This document shows, piece by piece, positions 23,430 to 34,159 of a stretch of DNA of 64,000 bases (within the stretch, counting starts at the first letter, position 1; each line of letters starts with the position of its first letter). The notes under the pieces were generated by a model. It was not told the DNA's origin and did no database searches. It worked only from the letters and a program-made list of their open reading frames with translations. The position numbers and the translations under genes are program-made. The DNA lies in the NCBI GenBank assembly GCA_000827495.1, contig KN817521.1:248001-312000 (forward strand). The letters are read 5' to 3'. Source of the DNA: Hypholoma sublateritium FD-334 SS-4 (lineage: Eukaryota; Basidiomycota; Agaricomycetes; Agaricales; Strophariaceae).

Positions 23430-25500
23430 ATGATGACCTCTCGAACAGGCGCTCACACAGATGTCATTCGGATATTAGGCACTGTAAGTCAATTTCACCT
23501 ATTCTATCCTGGAAGCCAAGACTGACGAGCGACTTCAAGCCTGTATCGCATTACGACATTATTCAAGAGGGACCCTTTGCGACAGTTGCGCGGACATGGA
23601 CAACGATAAAGGACGGTGTCGCGCAGTGGAATGTCGTAAAGTCCGCCACGACGCAACGCAAGTTTTCCCGGGAGCCTCATGACATCGTGAAAGAGCTCAG
23701 GCTGCTTTCGACCATGATGCATCCAAACGTATGGTGACATAGCTGTCGTGCCGTTGTTATTATTGATACGATAAAACTGCCTTAGATTGTGTATATTCTA
23801 GGTTCATTCCGTGACGAGGGACAGTCGTTGCTTTCCATATACCTTCCCTACCTCCCTATGTCACTTGCATCCCTTCTCGCCTCGCCGCACTTCTCGCCCT
23901 ACCCATTTCCTCCAGCACATACGTCTTCCTCCCCAATCTCCAGACACCACAGCGGCACTCCTCCCAGTAAAACGTCTTCCGAACTTCAAACAATAAAGTT
24001 CATGTTAGTTGCAAGGAGCATTCTCGCACAAAGCCTTGTAGCACTCGCATTTCTGCATGACCCAGTGCGCAGTGTCGGTCATCGTGATATTAAGCCGGAG
24101 AATATCATGCTCACTAAGGATGGGTGTATCAAACTTATTGACTTCGGTGTTGCGTGGAAAGAAAGGGAAAAGGACGCTGCAAAGCGCAAGGACTTGTGGC
24201 CGGAATACAAAGGGAAATTATATTTTGAGGTGTCCACTCGGTAGGTTAAGATTTATCTTAAGAGCGTTTCACACTGACGCTCATTTTCAGCGGCTATCGT
24301 GCCCCGGAGCTCCTTTTCGGTTCCCGCCATTATGATCATCTCGCGATTGACCTCTGGTCTTTGGGCGTGACATTCGCAGAATTTTTCACGCCATTGCGCC
24401 TTCATGGAGACGAGGACGATGATGGCGACGATGATGATGATGACGAAGACGACGTTGAGAATGATACGATTTCGCCATTCATGGTTCCTCGGTATAGTGC
24501 TTCTCTACGATTTTTGCCTTATCTATAAATGGCTCATGAATGCTCCACTAGATATTTGAGGATAGGCTACCCTGGTGCACAATGGAGAAGAGATTCATTA
24601 TTTGACGGGGAACGCGGTGAGATTGGTCTTGCGTGGAGTATATTCAAGATATTAGGAACGCCAAATAAGTCCAATTGGCCTGTGAGCAAATTGTTTATTG
24701 TTACTATTGTTCGCTTTTAAAATATACTGCAGGACTTCGAAGATCTACCTGGTGCATCGTCAGTTGTCTTCAAGGTTGTTTCAGGCGTGCCACTTCGCCC
24801 CTTACTCGCCAATTTGCCACCGTCAGCGCTCCTAGACCCCACGACACTCGACCTAACAATTACCCCGGATGAATCAGAAGGTTTACCAGACAATGTAGGA
24901 AACAATCAAAGCATCTCAATTCCAGCCAGTCCAACTCTGAGTGCGGCTGTGAAAGAACTGGAAACAACGAACATAAGTAGCGGGAGCGCGACGGACACAT
25001 CTCCCAGCATTATCTCAGAAAATGAAGGCGAGCAAGAAGTACCCTCCGTGCTTGATCTACTTCGTCGCTTCCTTCTCTATCCAGCGAAGGCGCGAGTGCG
25101 TGCTGAAGATGCTCTTAGACATCCGTGGTTTTTGGAACGAATGGACGGTAAGTCGGTAAGTATCTCGACATCACTGAGTCCCGAACCGAGCGAAGCCCAT
25201 GCGTCGACTTTATCATCCGAGGCGGCGCCCGGAAACACCAAAGAATCTGAGAGGGTCACTCGTGCATCCCGAGCAGATAATGCAAGGCCACCCCCCTCGG
25301 ACAACGGGCCGAATTCTTTGAAGGGCGACAGCAAGGAGCAAGTTATGGACCCAGCATTACCTCTCCTCCTACTTCCGCCTGGATACGCACTCGACAGGGG
25401 GCCTCTTGCCCTGAAATCTATATCAGCAGATATATGGTGTGGGTCTTCGCTGGGAAATTTGCTGGAAGATATCATGGGTGATCCTACAGGCGGGGCGTAG
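23430..25500 (+). CDS. CDK-like serine/threonine protein kinase with acidic insert
   Basis: Exons 23430-23483, 23540-23728, 23786-24240, 24291-24491, 24552-24681 and 24733-25500 give 598 residues. Kinase subdomains: degenerate glycine loop [11 protein letters not shown]52, catalytic loop HRDIKPEN with D182, magnesium loop DFG at 200-202, then the APE-equivalent [10 protein letters not shown] and [12 protein letters not shown]. The GYRAPELL form and the later [11 protein letters not shown] block are typical of the cyclin-dependent kinase branch; fungal CAK/Csk1-like kinases are the closest group I can suggest. Two insertions stand out: a Ser/Pro-rich loop between subdomains V and VI (about residues 115-150) and an Asp-rich run around 273-290. 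The last 200 residues contain a long Ser/Thr-rich segment interrupting subdomains X-XI. The start has two adjacent ATGs (23430, 23433). Confidence 0.85.
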
Positions 25501-25548
25501 TAATGTTGGTTTTGCCATTCCTTTCGTATGTTTAATACTGCTTTGTGC

Positions 25549-25554
25549 AATAAA
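25549..25554 (+). terminator. Polyadenylation signal of the kinase gene
   Basis: AATAAA occurs about 49 nt after the stop codon at 25500, in an AT-rich context. Confidence 0.4.
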
Positions 25555-25634
25555 GTATGCGTCGCAATATACTGTTTGCGAAGTCAAGCCGACATCAATG
25601 ATGCGCTGGCTCCCTTTCTCCGTATGATTGCAGT

Positions 25635-26431
25635 TCAGTTCATTTTTGCCGTCGTCGAATCTTTGTATCTAGCGCGTTCAACCAAATTTTGTAGCATGTT
25701 AGCAAGCTTGCTTGCAGCAGGATAAGCGAGCATGATGACTGCAGCAATAGTCCACACGATAGGAATCACAGACTGGGGGAGGAATCCGAGATGTAGAGGC
25801 TCCAAGGTCAAGGATATAGGGACTGTGTGGTAAGAAATAGGGTTGAAGCCATCCAAGTCGCCAGGTGTAAGAACACCCGTGTATGCTACGTGAATTCGCG
25901 CGTATTTCCGACGCATATGATGTGATTTGGCGGATGGAGGGTGTTCCGCGAAAGGCTCGAAAATGGACAGTGATATCGCGGCAGGATACTGACTTAGACA
26001 TCAGCCAAACGAGAAGGACAACCGTAGAACGCAGTACCCACATATGCTGGCCATGACAACCTCAATGTGAATTTGTCGAAGTGCTGCCATTCGACTGCAT
26101 CTAGGTCAAGAACAATCCAAAGTTCATACGGACATGAATGCAGGTTTCCAGGGCTCCATAGCGCAAGACTTGGACAAAGGTCTGGGGACAGAGTTGAAGA
26201 TTCCGCTGCTGTAGCATTCCATAGAAGGGTGGAGTACCCCAAGCACAAGGTTGGCCTGACAATTAGTCAGAGGATGGTAGAACGCGCTCGTCAGGTGGGT
26301 ATACTGCACCAGGATTGGGTAAACTGGTGATCTACAGAAGTCGCAACTTGAGTGGAAAAGTTGATTATTTCAGTGTTGCACAATGCATATGGGACAAAGA
26401 AAAAATGTATCAGTAAGACAAGGAAATGCAT
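25635..26431 (-). CDS. Type I membrane protein of the secretory pathway (possible PIG-X/Pbn1-like)
   Basis: Exons complement 26431-26310, 26255-26042 and 25988-25635 give 229 residues. The N-terminus MHFLVLLIHFFFVPYALC is a clear signal peptide. A lumenal domain follows with CPYELWIVLDLDAVEW and FDKFTLRLSWPAYY, then RRKYARIHVAYTGVLTPGD and VPISLTLEPLHLGFLP. Near the C-terminus SVIPIVWTIAAVIMLAYPA forms one membrane span, leaving a short basic tail. The layout (signal peptide, beta-rich lumenal domain, single C-terminal helix) fits PIG-X/Pbn1, the stabilising subunit of GPI mannosyltransferase I, and the ARI..TGV..EPLxLG blocks resemble fungal members I remember, but this is tentative. The 3' splice site at 25989 was chosen because the alternative four bases upstream breaks the frame. 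Confidence 0.65.
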
Positions 26432-26895
26432 ACAAATTGAGTTGCAGGCCCGGGAGGATTCGCAACTTGCACGCCTTGTGGACGTCACTTTCATGTATTT
26501 GGTCCAAACTTCAGATCATAACACCGAACGCTTGGGCGCTTAATGGCTTGGTCAATGCATATCAACCACTGCCCTCCAACTTTCAAAGTAACCCGTCGAT
26601 GCCATGTAGAAATATACAGATGAGTAATTATTGTCTCATAAATTCTCAGAAAAAATCACTGGACGACTTTTTGCAAAACCACATGATGGCATCTTGTAAG
26701 TTTGCAATGTCTCTGGCGGCATCAAGAACCAACTTGAACTTGAAAGGCGTAGAAGAGCACACGACTCAGTTTGCATTCACCTCGGATAATGTGGTCATCT
26801 GTTTAGAATATTTCAATAACGCGGTGTTATTTAAACATAATTTCCCATCCCCATCAAATCCCCATTGTCTCATTCAGTCGAGCACCAGCGTGTAG
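26432..26895. other. Intergenic region, 464 bp
   Basis: It lies between two minus-strand genes. A plus-strand frame of 170 codons (26383-26895) crosses it and runs antisense into the signal-peptide exon; it has no motif or codon bias that I can see and is treated as chance. Confidence 0.4.
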
Positions 26896-27725
26896 CTATA
26901 AGACGGTGGGATATCCACTGTTAATAATAATCAGAGGGGGGAAATACGTGGCGTACTTTGTAGGCACAGATGACTGAGTGAGACCGTCAAGAGGAATGGG
27001 TATTCCAAGTTGTCCAAAAATTGTTGCCGCACTGGGTTATGTCGTCCGTTAACAAATCCGCTTATACGAACATTAGAGTAAGCTGGTATGTGACATACCG
27101 AATGTTAGCGTCGGTATTCAGATCGAGAATACCAAAAGGAATTATATCCAAAGACGCGGTAGCTCCTTGAGTAAGGAGGACATTATCTATCGTTCCGGAG
27201 TTCTTTGTGCCCAGAGGAGGAACGACGAGTCCAGGTTTGGGGAACGTGTGTGTGAACGTAGCAAAGACCGTGCCATTTAATCCTGCCTGTGAGCTGACAC
27301 TATCGAGGGTGAGCTCGATGGGAAGGGGGTTCTTCACTAAGATATGCTCTCAGTGCTTGATAGATAGAACCTAGAGGCGCGTTCAATTTCACTGACCATC
27401 GAAATCGATGCTGCAGTAGGTATAAGTTTCAGAGCTCAACAGGACGAACACATTAAGATATGAAGGTGGTAGCTTACCTGATGAGATTTGTCTCCAGCGA
27501 CTCGAGCTGAATGCGTTTCATTAATTAACATTATTTCGCGAAGATGTTTCGGTGAAAGCTGACAGTAATGAACGCGTCGATCTTAGTGACGAGCCCGATT
27601 CCAAGAAGGTTGATGATCTGTGCGACATTCAATGCAGATGAGCGACCGTCGATTTCAGCAGGAACTGCCGCTGCAAAAGCGAGGAGACTTGTGCCGAGAG
27701 AGAAAAGAGCAGCGAGACGAGTCAT
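26896..27725 (-). CDS. Small secreted protein, copy 1 of a tandem pair
   Basis: Exons complement 27725-27564, 27506-27478, 27410-27397, 27336-27099 and 27031-26896 give 192 residues; exon 3 is 14 nt. The N-terminus MTRLAALFSLGTSLLAFAAA is a signal peptide. The mature protein has NVAQIINLLGIGLVTKIDAF, then NPLPIELTLDSVSSQAGLNG, HTFPKPGLVVPPLGTKNSG and DIIPFGILDL. This pattern, a beta-sandwich-like repeat with conserved NPLP, FATF and GTKNSG, occurs widely in Agaricomycetes without a known function; a loose similarity to LEA-2-like folds is inference. A TATA box lies 84 bp upstream. Two donors are of the GTCAG type (27563 and 27396). It is about 60 percent identical over the core to the next gene upstream. 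Confidence 0.82.
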
Positions 27726-28317
27726 GTCAATGGACTTCAGTGGACAAATGAACTTATTTGCGCTGAGAGAGTCAAGTCTGTAGAAAGGGGGGTTATTGAA
27801 AGGCGCGTTATTTATACGTAACATCGACCCCACACCTCGAACTTAACCGTAAATGCATGATCATGAACAGCTTGAGCGTCCATATGGTTTCACGGTCGGA
27901 TTTGACCAATGATTCGCGCCATATTTGACCGTATGATGCTGGTGAATATTCAAACGCAAGAATTCGCAAGGTTTTCTGGTCAACTGATGTGCAACTGATC
28001 TCAAAATTGCGAGCCATCAAAGAACCACCTACGTACGGTCCAGATGCGGGTAGACGAAGTGTTGATAGAGCGGGGTGATACAATGTCAATTATCCTTATA
28101 TATATTCACTGGCTCGAAGGATTCAGACAGAATCACATGAATTGTTTTGACTACATAAGAACATGGAAACCATGACTGCAGGATGCGTACTCGTGATCAG
28201 CATACGCAAGAATGACACATCCACAACTCACAGACTACTCGTGCTCTCCTCGACACCACGTTTTGTCACCGTGCTTGTGATATTCAGTCGAGGTCAAGAT
28301 TGAAGCTGTGAAGAGCA
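27726..28317. other. Intergenic region between the tandem secreted-protein genes
   Basis: These 592 bp contain the promoter of copy 1 and the 3' UTR of copy 2. A 93-codon minus-strand frame overlaps the promoter and shows no motif. Confidence 0.5.
27809..27816 (-). promoter_or_regulatory. TATA box of secreted-protein copy 1
   Basis: Read on the minus strand this is TATAAATA, starting 91 bp upstream of the start codon at 27725. Confidence 0.6.
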
Positions 28318-29101
28318 TCAGTTAGTAACCAAGATTCCTGAAGAAATTGTCACTCGCGTTGTTGGAACGCTCGTTTGGACAAGACCATCGAGAGCGATAG
28401 GTATTCCTCCGATTCCAGCAATTGTGAGTGCCCTAGGGGTGGAAACACATCAAATTCAGCACTTTTTCTTCGGTCGCATCCCATGCTGCCTTGAGCAAGT
28501 ATGGCCTAATAGTAAATCACTCACCGAATATTCGCGTTGGTGTCAGGGAGATCAAGTACACCGAATGGAATTATTGCGAGCGAAGCCACTGTGCCTTGTG
28601 GGAGAGATACGTTGTTGATCGTACCCGAATTCTTTGTGCCGAGCGGGTTCACAACGAGGCCAGGGAACGGGAAGGTGTGCGAGAAGGTGGCAAAGATGGT
28701 GCCATTGAGACCGGCAACTGCGCTGACACTGTCAAGAGTAAGTTCAATAGGGAGAGGGTTTTGGACTGAATAACAAAGCATTAATTGCAACATGGTGGCT
28801 TCAAAGCAAATGACTTACCGTCAAAATTGATTGAAATCTCATTTGTTACCAAAGAATCCAGCTGCGGAGAACGAATGGATCTTGAGTCAGGATGGAATTC
28901 TTAAGCAAGCTTGCGTCATAAACTACATACCGTTATAATAGCGTTAATATCCTTAACGAGACCAACACCGAGTGCGTTGATGATTGAAGCGGGTGAGAAG
29001 GGCGCAGCAGCGTCAGTAGAACGAGAGTCGACGACCGGGTTACCAGTTGCAAAGGTAAACAAGCCACCGAGAACAGCGAGAAGAGAGCTGAAGCAGGGCA
29101 T
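28318..29101 (-). CDS. Small secreted protein, copy 2 of a tandem pair
   Basis: Exons complement 29101-28931, 28861-28819, 28765-28525 and 28432-28318 give 189 residues. The N-terminus MPCFSSLLAVLGGLFTFATG is a signal peptide. It continues with SPASIINALGVGLVKDINAI, then NPLPIELTLDSVSAVAGLNG, HTFPFPGLVVNPLGTKNSG and IIPFGVLDLPDTNANIR, matching copy 1 block for block. Copy 2 lacks the intron that splits copy 1 inside the sequence NLISIDFD: here one exon (28861-28819) codes for LDSLVTNEISINFD. The tail after SVPT differs from copy 1. A TATA box is at about the same distance as in copy 1, so both may be strongly or conditionally expressed. Function unknown. Confidence 0.82.
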
Positions 29102-29965
29102 TTCAGATGTGATGCTGTTTGAAGGTGTACCGAAAAGATGTAAACGAGCACGCCAGTATAGGGACACCAGGAAATCGTTTTATACAAATTCGCAGATTTA
29201 TTTATGTCCTTCGCGATCTGAATGGAATGGGAGAACAGTCAACTCTAAGATCGCGGAGAGCCTACGTCCTAAGAATAACGTTGTACCTTCTTTCTCGCAG
29301 TCATCATTTTATCTTACAAGCAGCAAGTTCATGAAATATATCGGTTGCTTTATGGCCAGTGAAATAGCTTGACTCGTCATCTGATGCACGAAGAGTATTG
29401 CGCCGGAATTGAAGGAGGTCGAGACATAGATATCTAGTTTGGAATATAAATATCGACCGGAGGATCCAAAAGTATGGGCTATTCGCACACATAACATTCC
29501 GCGGGATAGATCAGAGCAGGGGGAGAGTCCTCTGACCGAGATGGTACGCTGTCAAGCAAGCAAGAGCTTTAGGACCGGTTTAGCTGTTTGCAAATGTGAC
29601 AAAACCGGAAGATTCTTCGTGTTCACCGTGTGGAACGTAGTGACAATTGTGAGTTCACGTTGCAAATTTGCTGGAGAACAGCGACAGACACAATCACAAG
29701 CGTAGATGACGTTTTATAATAAGCTGCATTGTGCGTTGGCAGCTCAAGTTCTTTGGCCACCGTCTGGTCCGAGTTGAAATGATGATGGAGGAAAGAAACA
29801 AGAGTGGCCCCCTGCCGAGCACGGATCACAGGAGTAATAATTGCATAATTCACCGCCCGCAAGCTACATTCTCACCCTATTCTCTCTTTCCGTCCGTCAT
29901 TCTGAACAAGGGACTACCTCTTCTGTTCTGGATTCAAACACCTTGTAAACTATCTAAGACGATTC
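29102..29965. other. Divergent intergenic region, 864 bp
   Basis: It carries the promoter of secreted-protein copy 2 on one side and of the LysM gene on the other. Short frames on both strands overlap one another and none is supported. Confidence 0.4.
29178..29184 (-). promoter_or_regulatory. TATA box of secreted-protein copy 2
   Basis: On the minus strand this reads TATAAAA, starting 83 bp upstream of the start codon at 29101; the spacing is close to that of copy 1. Confidence 0.6.
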
Positions 29966-30872
29966 ATGGGTCGGTGGACACAGTACGACGAGGTTGGTGC
30001 CACCTTTTCTTGTTGCACTTGTATTCAAAGTTCGGATGTAACCTCACAGGATGAATACCGCCTACCAGAAGGCATGAAGCGTATAGGCTACGATTCCGAT
30101 TCAGAAAGGTACTACTTCCGCGACACGGACGGCTCGCTATGGGTTGGACCTCAGGGCTCAGAGTTTGGGCAGATGACCAGAGGTGAGTTTACTGCGAGCC
30201 TCGTTGATAGCCCCGTTATAAACACGCAACGAATGACTCTCATAACTCCTTTACCTTCATAGTCAATACCTTGCCAGCATCGATAGAGGATGAACTCGCG
30301 CGCTCTGGGCGTCGTTCAAATCATACTGAGGACCTGGAAGCCTCGCCGCGCCCCACAAGGATTGGTGGACACCGTCTGATGTCCGAAAGTGAAGCAGAGG
30401 ACAGTGTAAGTCTGTTCTATCAATTATCCGAGCAGGGGATCTGTTCTTTATACTCTTCCCCCTTTTAATCACTCGTCATTAACGCACTCAATAATAGACC
30501 ACTCAACCAATGGTACACCAAGCTCCGGCCCTGTCTGCCTACCGCTCACTCTTCCCCTTCTTCCTTATCATCGCTGTTCTCCTTCTTCTCGTCTGGCGTT
30601 TATTGGTTCAACCTTCTCTCTCTTCGCCTGTCATGACACCGAAACGTTGTCCAGAGGGTACAACCTCCCATTGGATACAACCTGGCCAAAGTTGTTGGGA
30701 GCTATCTCACGAGCGTGGATGGAGCCTGGCCCAATTCAAAGAAGCGAATCCCAAAGTGAATTGCGAGCCGCTACTCCCTGGCACGACTGTGTGCATACCG
30801 CCCAACGCTAAGCTGGGCACTATAAGCGCAGGAAAGGAGCGCAATACACGGAGTATCAAGCCCCGAACATAA
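29966..30872 (+). CDS. Single-pass membrane protein with extracellular LysM domain
   Basis: Exons 29966-29992, 30050-30182, 30263-30405 and 30498-30872 give 225 residues. The N-terminal part, MGRWTQYDED then YRLPEGMKRIGYDSD and YYFRDTDGSLWVGPQGSE, has no signal peptide and is probably cytosolic. A strongly hydrophobic segment at about 115-135 (FLIIAVLLLLVWRLLV) is the only membrane span. After it comes one LysM motif: SHWIQPGQSCWELSHERG, then LAQFKEANPKVNCEPL and PGTTVCIP. LysM modules bind chitin or related N-acetylglucosamine polymers. Cysteines at the start and end suggest a disulfide-bonded extracellular or lumenal domain. The type II layout fits a wall- or lumen-facing anchor. The first donor, GTTGGT, is weak but required by the frame. 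Confidence 0.85.
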
Positions 30873-31662
30873 GAACACATCAAGCACTGGGCCCATGTCT
30901 CGGAGTGCACACTGCAACATCCGACGTGGAAACAGTCTATCAAAGTCGGCGCTACCTCTTTCAATACTTTTTTTGCCACGTATCCCTTCCCGATACTTCT
31001 CCGTGGTCAACTTCTTCCCAGAAGTTCTGGTGTCCACATTTTCTTGGCAGTCGTTTTTTGTGGAAAGCTCCACGTATTCACCATGCACACTATTGGACAT
31101 ATTTACCCTGAAGGAGTCTCAAAAGTATTGTTTATATCCCATCTTGCTTGCTGGTGCTGTCCATGTTTCTCAGTGTTATGATCACTTGCTTGCACCCATT
31201 CTTCATCTCATACCTCCTCTCCTTTATCTATTCCTCTTGTTTGGTCAGTTATTTTTGACTCATCTAGTCCATTTTTTAGCACTATACATGACATAGGAAC
31301 CTACATCTCTACCCAGCTTACGTTTACACATATCCTACCGCCAATCATGGTTATCATCTCTGTATTATAGTTACGAGCTTAATGACCCTACGAACAATAT
31401 ATCCACATTTTCTTCAGCCCGATGATTTTTCGCTCTAATGCAAACGCAAAAGTACTTGATACATAATTCGGTATGCGAAACAGGACCACTATCTAAAAAG
31501 GCTTTTTGGTCAGGTTGCAAGAGAATTAGCAGCTGCATTCTCGAGGTTCGTTGAACATTGTAAACATTAGTATGTCGTGCACAAATAGCGGGATGTCTAA
31601 TTCCATCCTGTTTCACTACGCAGTTGTCCATCCATTGCCGATTCAATCGACATCAACCATAC
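30873..31662. other. Region between convergent genes, 790 bp
   Basis: It contains the 3' ends of the LysM and ankyrin genes. Pyrimidine-rich plus-strand frames at 30895-31296 encode hydrophobic low-complexity peptides (FLPRIPSRYF, LHLIPPLLYLFLLF) and look like chance. Confidence 0.4.
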
Positions 31663-32661
31663 TCAATCATCGTCACTCCCGGAAGACCCTCCCCCGTCGT
31701 CTTCACCATCTGCGAGTCATCAGTATTTATTTTGAAAAACTAAACGTTAAGAAATGTAGCGCACCGCTGGCAATGTCATCCCTGGAAACGCTCGCTTGCG
31801 CCTGCTGCTTGCGAATAATTGCTCGAAGCTTCGCATCATCAAGTGGAATAAGGTCGATCGGTGTTTCGCCGTTTTTGTCGCGTATTCTGCATGCAGTCGA
31901 TTCAATCAGATCAAGCTCATTCCTCGGAGACCTCCATGAGGCGGACCAGGACCACCAGGAACAGGGAGTAATTGACATAGACTTACGTAGTGTCGGCACC
32001 TGCTTCAATCAGACTTTCGAAGATATGGGCACGTAGATCGACGTGCTGGATCTGCACGGCGAGATGGAGCGGTGTGGCCTTGTCGATGCGATTGACAGGG
32101 TCTACATCGCAATCCTCGTGCGAGAGAATGTGTTCGAGAACGTCGGTAGATCCATGGCTCACGCTAATTCACATAGATTGAGGCAGAGCACGAAGAAGGG
32201 GTTCCAGGCAGGCCGTGGGTTGAGAATAGGTCAAGGATGATGTGAGATGATGCATTATAGGGGGGCAAGTGGCACGTACGCGTTATGTAGAGCTAATCGC
32301 ACAAACACAGCCTACGTTAGTTAGGATAGAAAAGGTGGCGTAGTAGAAAGCCAGATACGCACGAGTGTTCCCTAGTCTACGGTGGACCCAATGTAAATAG
32401 AATTAGCACCATCCAAGAGCTGGAAGGTAGAGGCGAAGAACCCACCCATCCTGACAGTTGATATCAAAGCCTCCTTCCTCGAAAATCGTTAAGAGGAGAT
32501 CCTCGTTGTCATCGCGCGCCGCAGCAAGGAGTCGTTCGTCTGTTAAACACGGCAGAGGGATTGGAATAGGGATAATCGTCCTGATCAGTGATTGGTGTAT
32601 ACTAAGAGCAACGTCGATGCGCACTGTTGGAAGCGCCTTGACTTTCCGCTGCATCGGCCAT
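31663..32661 (-). CDS. Small ankyrin-repeat protein
   Basis: Seven exons, complement 32661-32625, 32539-32446, 32376-32363, 32292-32280, 32163-31987, 31886-31765 and 31709-31663, give 167 residues. Exons 3 and 4 are 14 and 13 nt. The joined product reads continuously through ankyrin consensus: NERLLAAARDDNEDLLLTIF, then DGLGNTPLHNAVSHGSTDV, then DKATPLHLAVQIQHVD and IRDKNGETPIDLI. That is about three to four repeats, followed by a basic helix (RKQQAQASVSRDD) and an acidic tail (DGEDDGGGSSGSDDD). Size and tail resemble the yeast protein Yar1 (ribosome biogenesis) and other small ankyrin chaperones, but the repeats alone cannot decide. It acts presumably as a soluble protein-binding scaffold. 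The acceptor at 32377 is needed to obtain the canonical DGLGNTPLH. Confidence 0.85.
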
Positions 32662-33016
32662 GTTTATGTAGAAAAAGAAGAGCACAGGCAGGAACAGGTA
32701 GGAGTTTGTCAAGATGGTAAAAACGTTAAAACGTTAATCGCCTCCCACTGCCCATCGTTGCAATTAGCAACCCAGAAATGGAAGGTAGTTTATCTAATCT
32801 GGTAGATCAAAGGTCGACCCTAATTATATTTCTCATCTACAATTTTATTTGAGTACAGCAGCACAACCGGATACTCAACGTCCGCGCAAGCTGTGCATTA
32901 TTAAATGAGACGGAATATTTGTATCCAGAGTAGAGACCGGATGCGGAGAGCGTGTCCTTTATCAATGCGACAGAACATGCGTATCCAACTAGACGGAATG
33001 ATTCAGCTTAGTATGT
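32662..33016. other. Intergenic region, 355 bp
   Basis: AT-rich, between two minus-strand genes. A GTATCCA-type motif recurs at 32919, 32970 and, as TATCCAG, at 33051. No gene is supported. Confidence 0.4.
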
Positions 33017-34159
33017 TTAAGATCCTCCCAAGTGCTGTCCACCTAACAAGTATCCAGTGAGCATCTTGCAAGAAAGCAGAAGGCGCGACAATGACGCACT
33101 GTTGATGTGAATGACTTGACCGGTCATTATGTTAGAGTCGCTTGAAGCTAGAAAAACATAAGATGGCCCTGCTTCAGCCGGCTGCCCAGCGCGACCGTGA
33201 AGAGGCATCCCCAACCCGAAGCCTTTCATATTTTCCGCGGAACGCGAGCCTGCCTGCAGGGCAGTGATTATGGGCCCAGGAGCAACAGCATTCACTCGAA
33301 TCCCCTTCGGTGCTAATTGGGCCGCAAGACTGCGAGTGAAGGATACAATTGCCCCTTTTGTAGAGCTGTAGTCCACTGAAGCAAATAGATCAGACGTTTA
33401 ATTGTCACGATTTAGTGTATAGAACCCACCGAGACCAGCGGAGCCCTTATACGCGGTCACCGACGTAGTATTGATGATACTGGACCCGCGTTTGAGATGA
33501 GGGAGGGCTAATTTGGTGAGGGCGAACATCTGGAGTATGTTCGACCGGAAAGTGCTTTCAACGTTGTCTAGGTCGATGTCTGCTAAATCTTTACACATCC
33601 TTTGAAGTCGTCTCAACACAGAACGAGGGGTCATCGGAATGCTATGTGCTCACAGTTGCTTGGAAGCATTGTTAACGAGAATGTCCAATTTTCCAAATTT
33701 CTGGATGTGAGTTTCGACCAGTTTTTGACATGAGGACTGATCCATCAAGTCCCCTTCGACGACATTGCACGTAACGCCTGAATCCTCGATCATTTTCTTC
33801 GCATCCTTTGCATCTTCCTTCTCTTCCGGGAGGTAAGTGATCGTGATACCCGTACAACCTTCACGGGAAAACATGACAGCTGCAGCGCGGCCTATGCCAC
33901 TATCTCCTCCAGTGATGATGGCGGTTTTGCCTTTGAGTCTAAACCGAAGTCATGAGTTTGATTGCCAGTGCAAAGAAAGTCGAAATACTCACTTTCCACT
34001 GCCTCGGTATTCGACCAAGCGAGGTTTGCCTTCGTCGTTCCAGAACTCCAACTTAGTGTACTCCAGGTGAGGCTTCATTTCCTTATCAACGCCAGGCATC
34101 GGCTGGGATTGTTCCTCCGGAATAGCAACGGAGTATGCAGTTATAACATCCTGGGACAT
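33017..34159 (-). CDS. Short-chain dehydrogenase/reductase
   Basis: Exons complement 34159-33993, 33938-33654, 33599-33430, 33375-33100 and 33042-33017 give 307 residues. After an N-terminal extension (QPMPGVDKEMKPHLEYTKLE), residues 61-72 hold the nucleotide-binding TAIITGGDSGIG. The LVNNAS motif is at about 144-149 and the catalytic pair is Y210/K214 in VDYSSTKGA; NAVAPGPI follows. The last exon adds SGQHLGGS, the usual end of this subfamily. The enzyme reduces or oxidises an alcohol or carbonyl with NAD(P); the substrate is unknown. The extension and ending match a widespread fungal/bacterial group annotated as general-stress or glucose-dehydrogenase-like oxidoreductases. ATG 34159 is chosen over an upstream TTG frame. 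Confidence 0.93.

Noticed and set aside
26383..26895. Plus-strand frame of 170 codons
   Set aside because: It runs antisense to the signal-peptide exon of the type I membrane protein and shows no motif.
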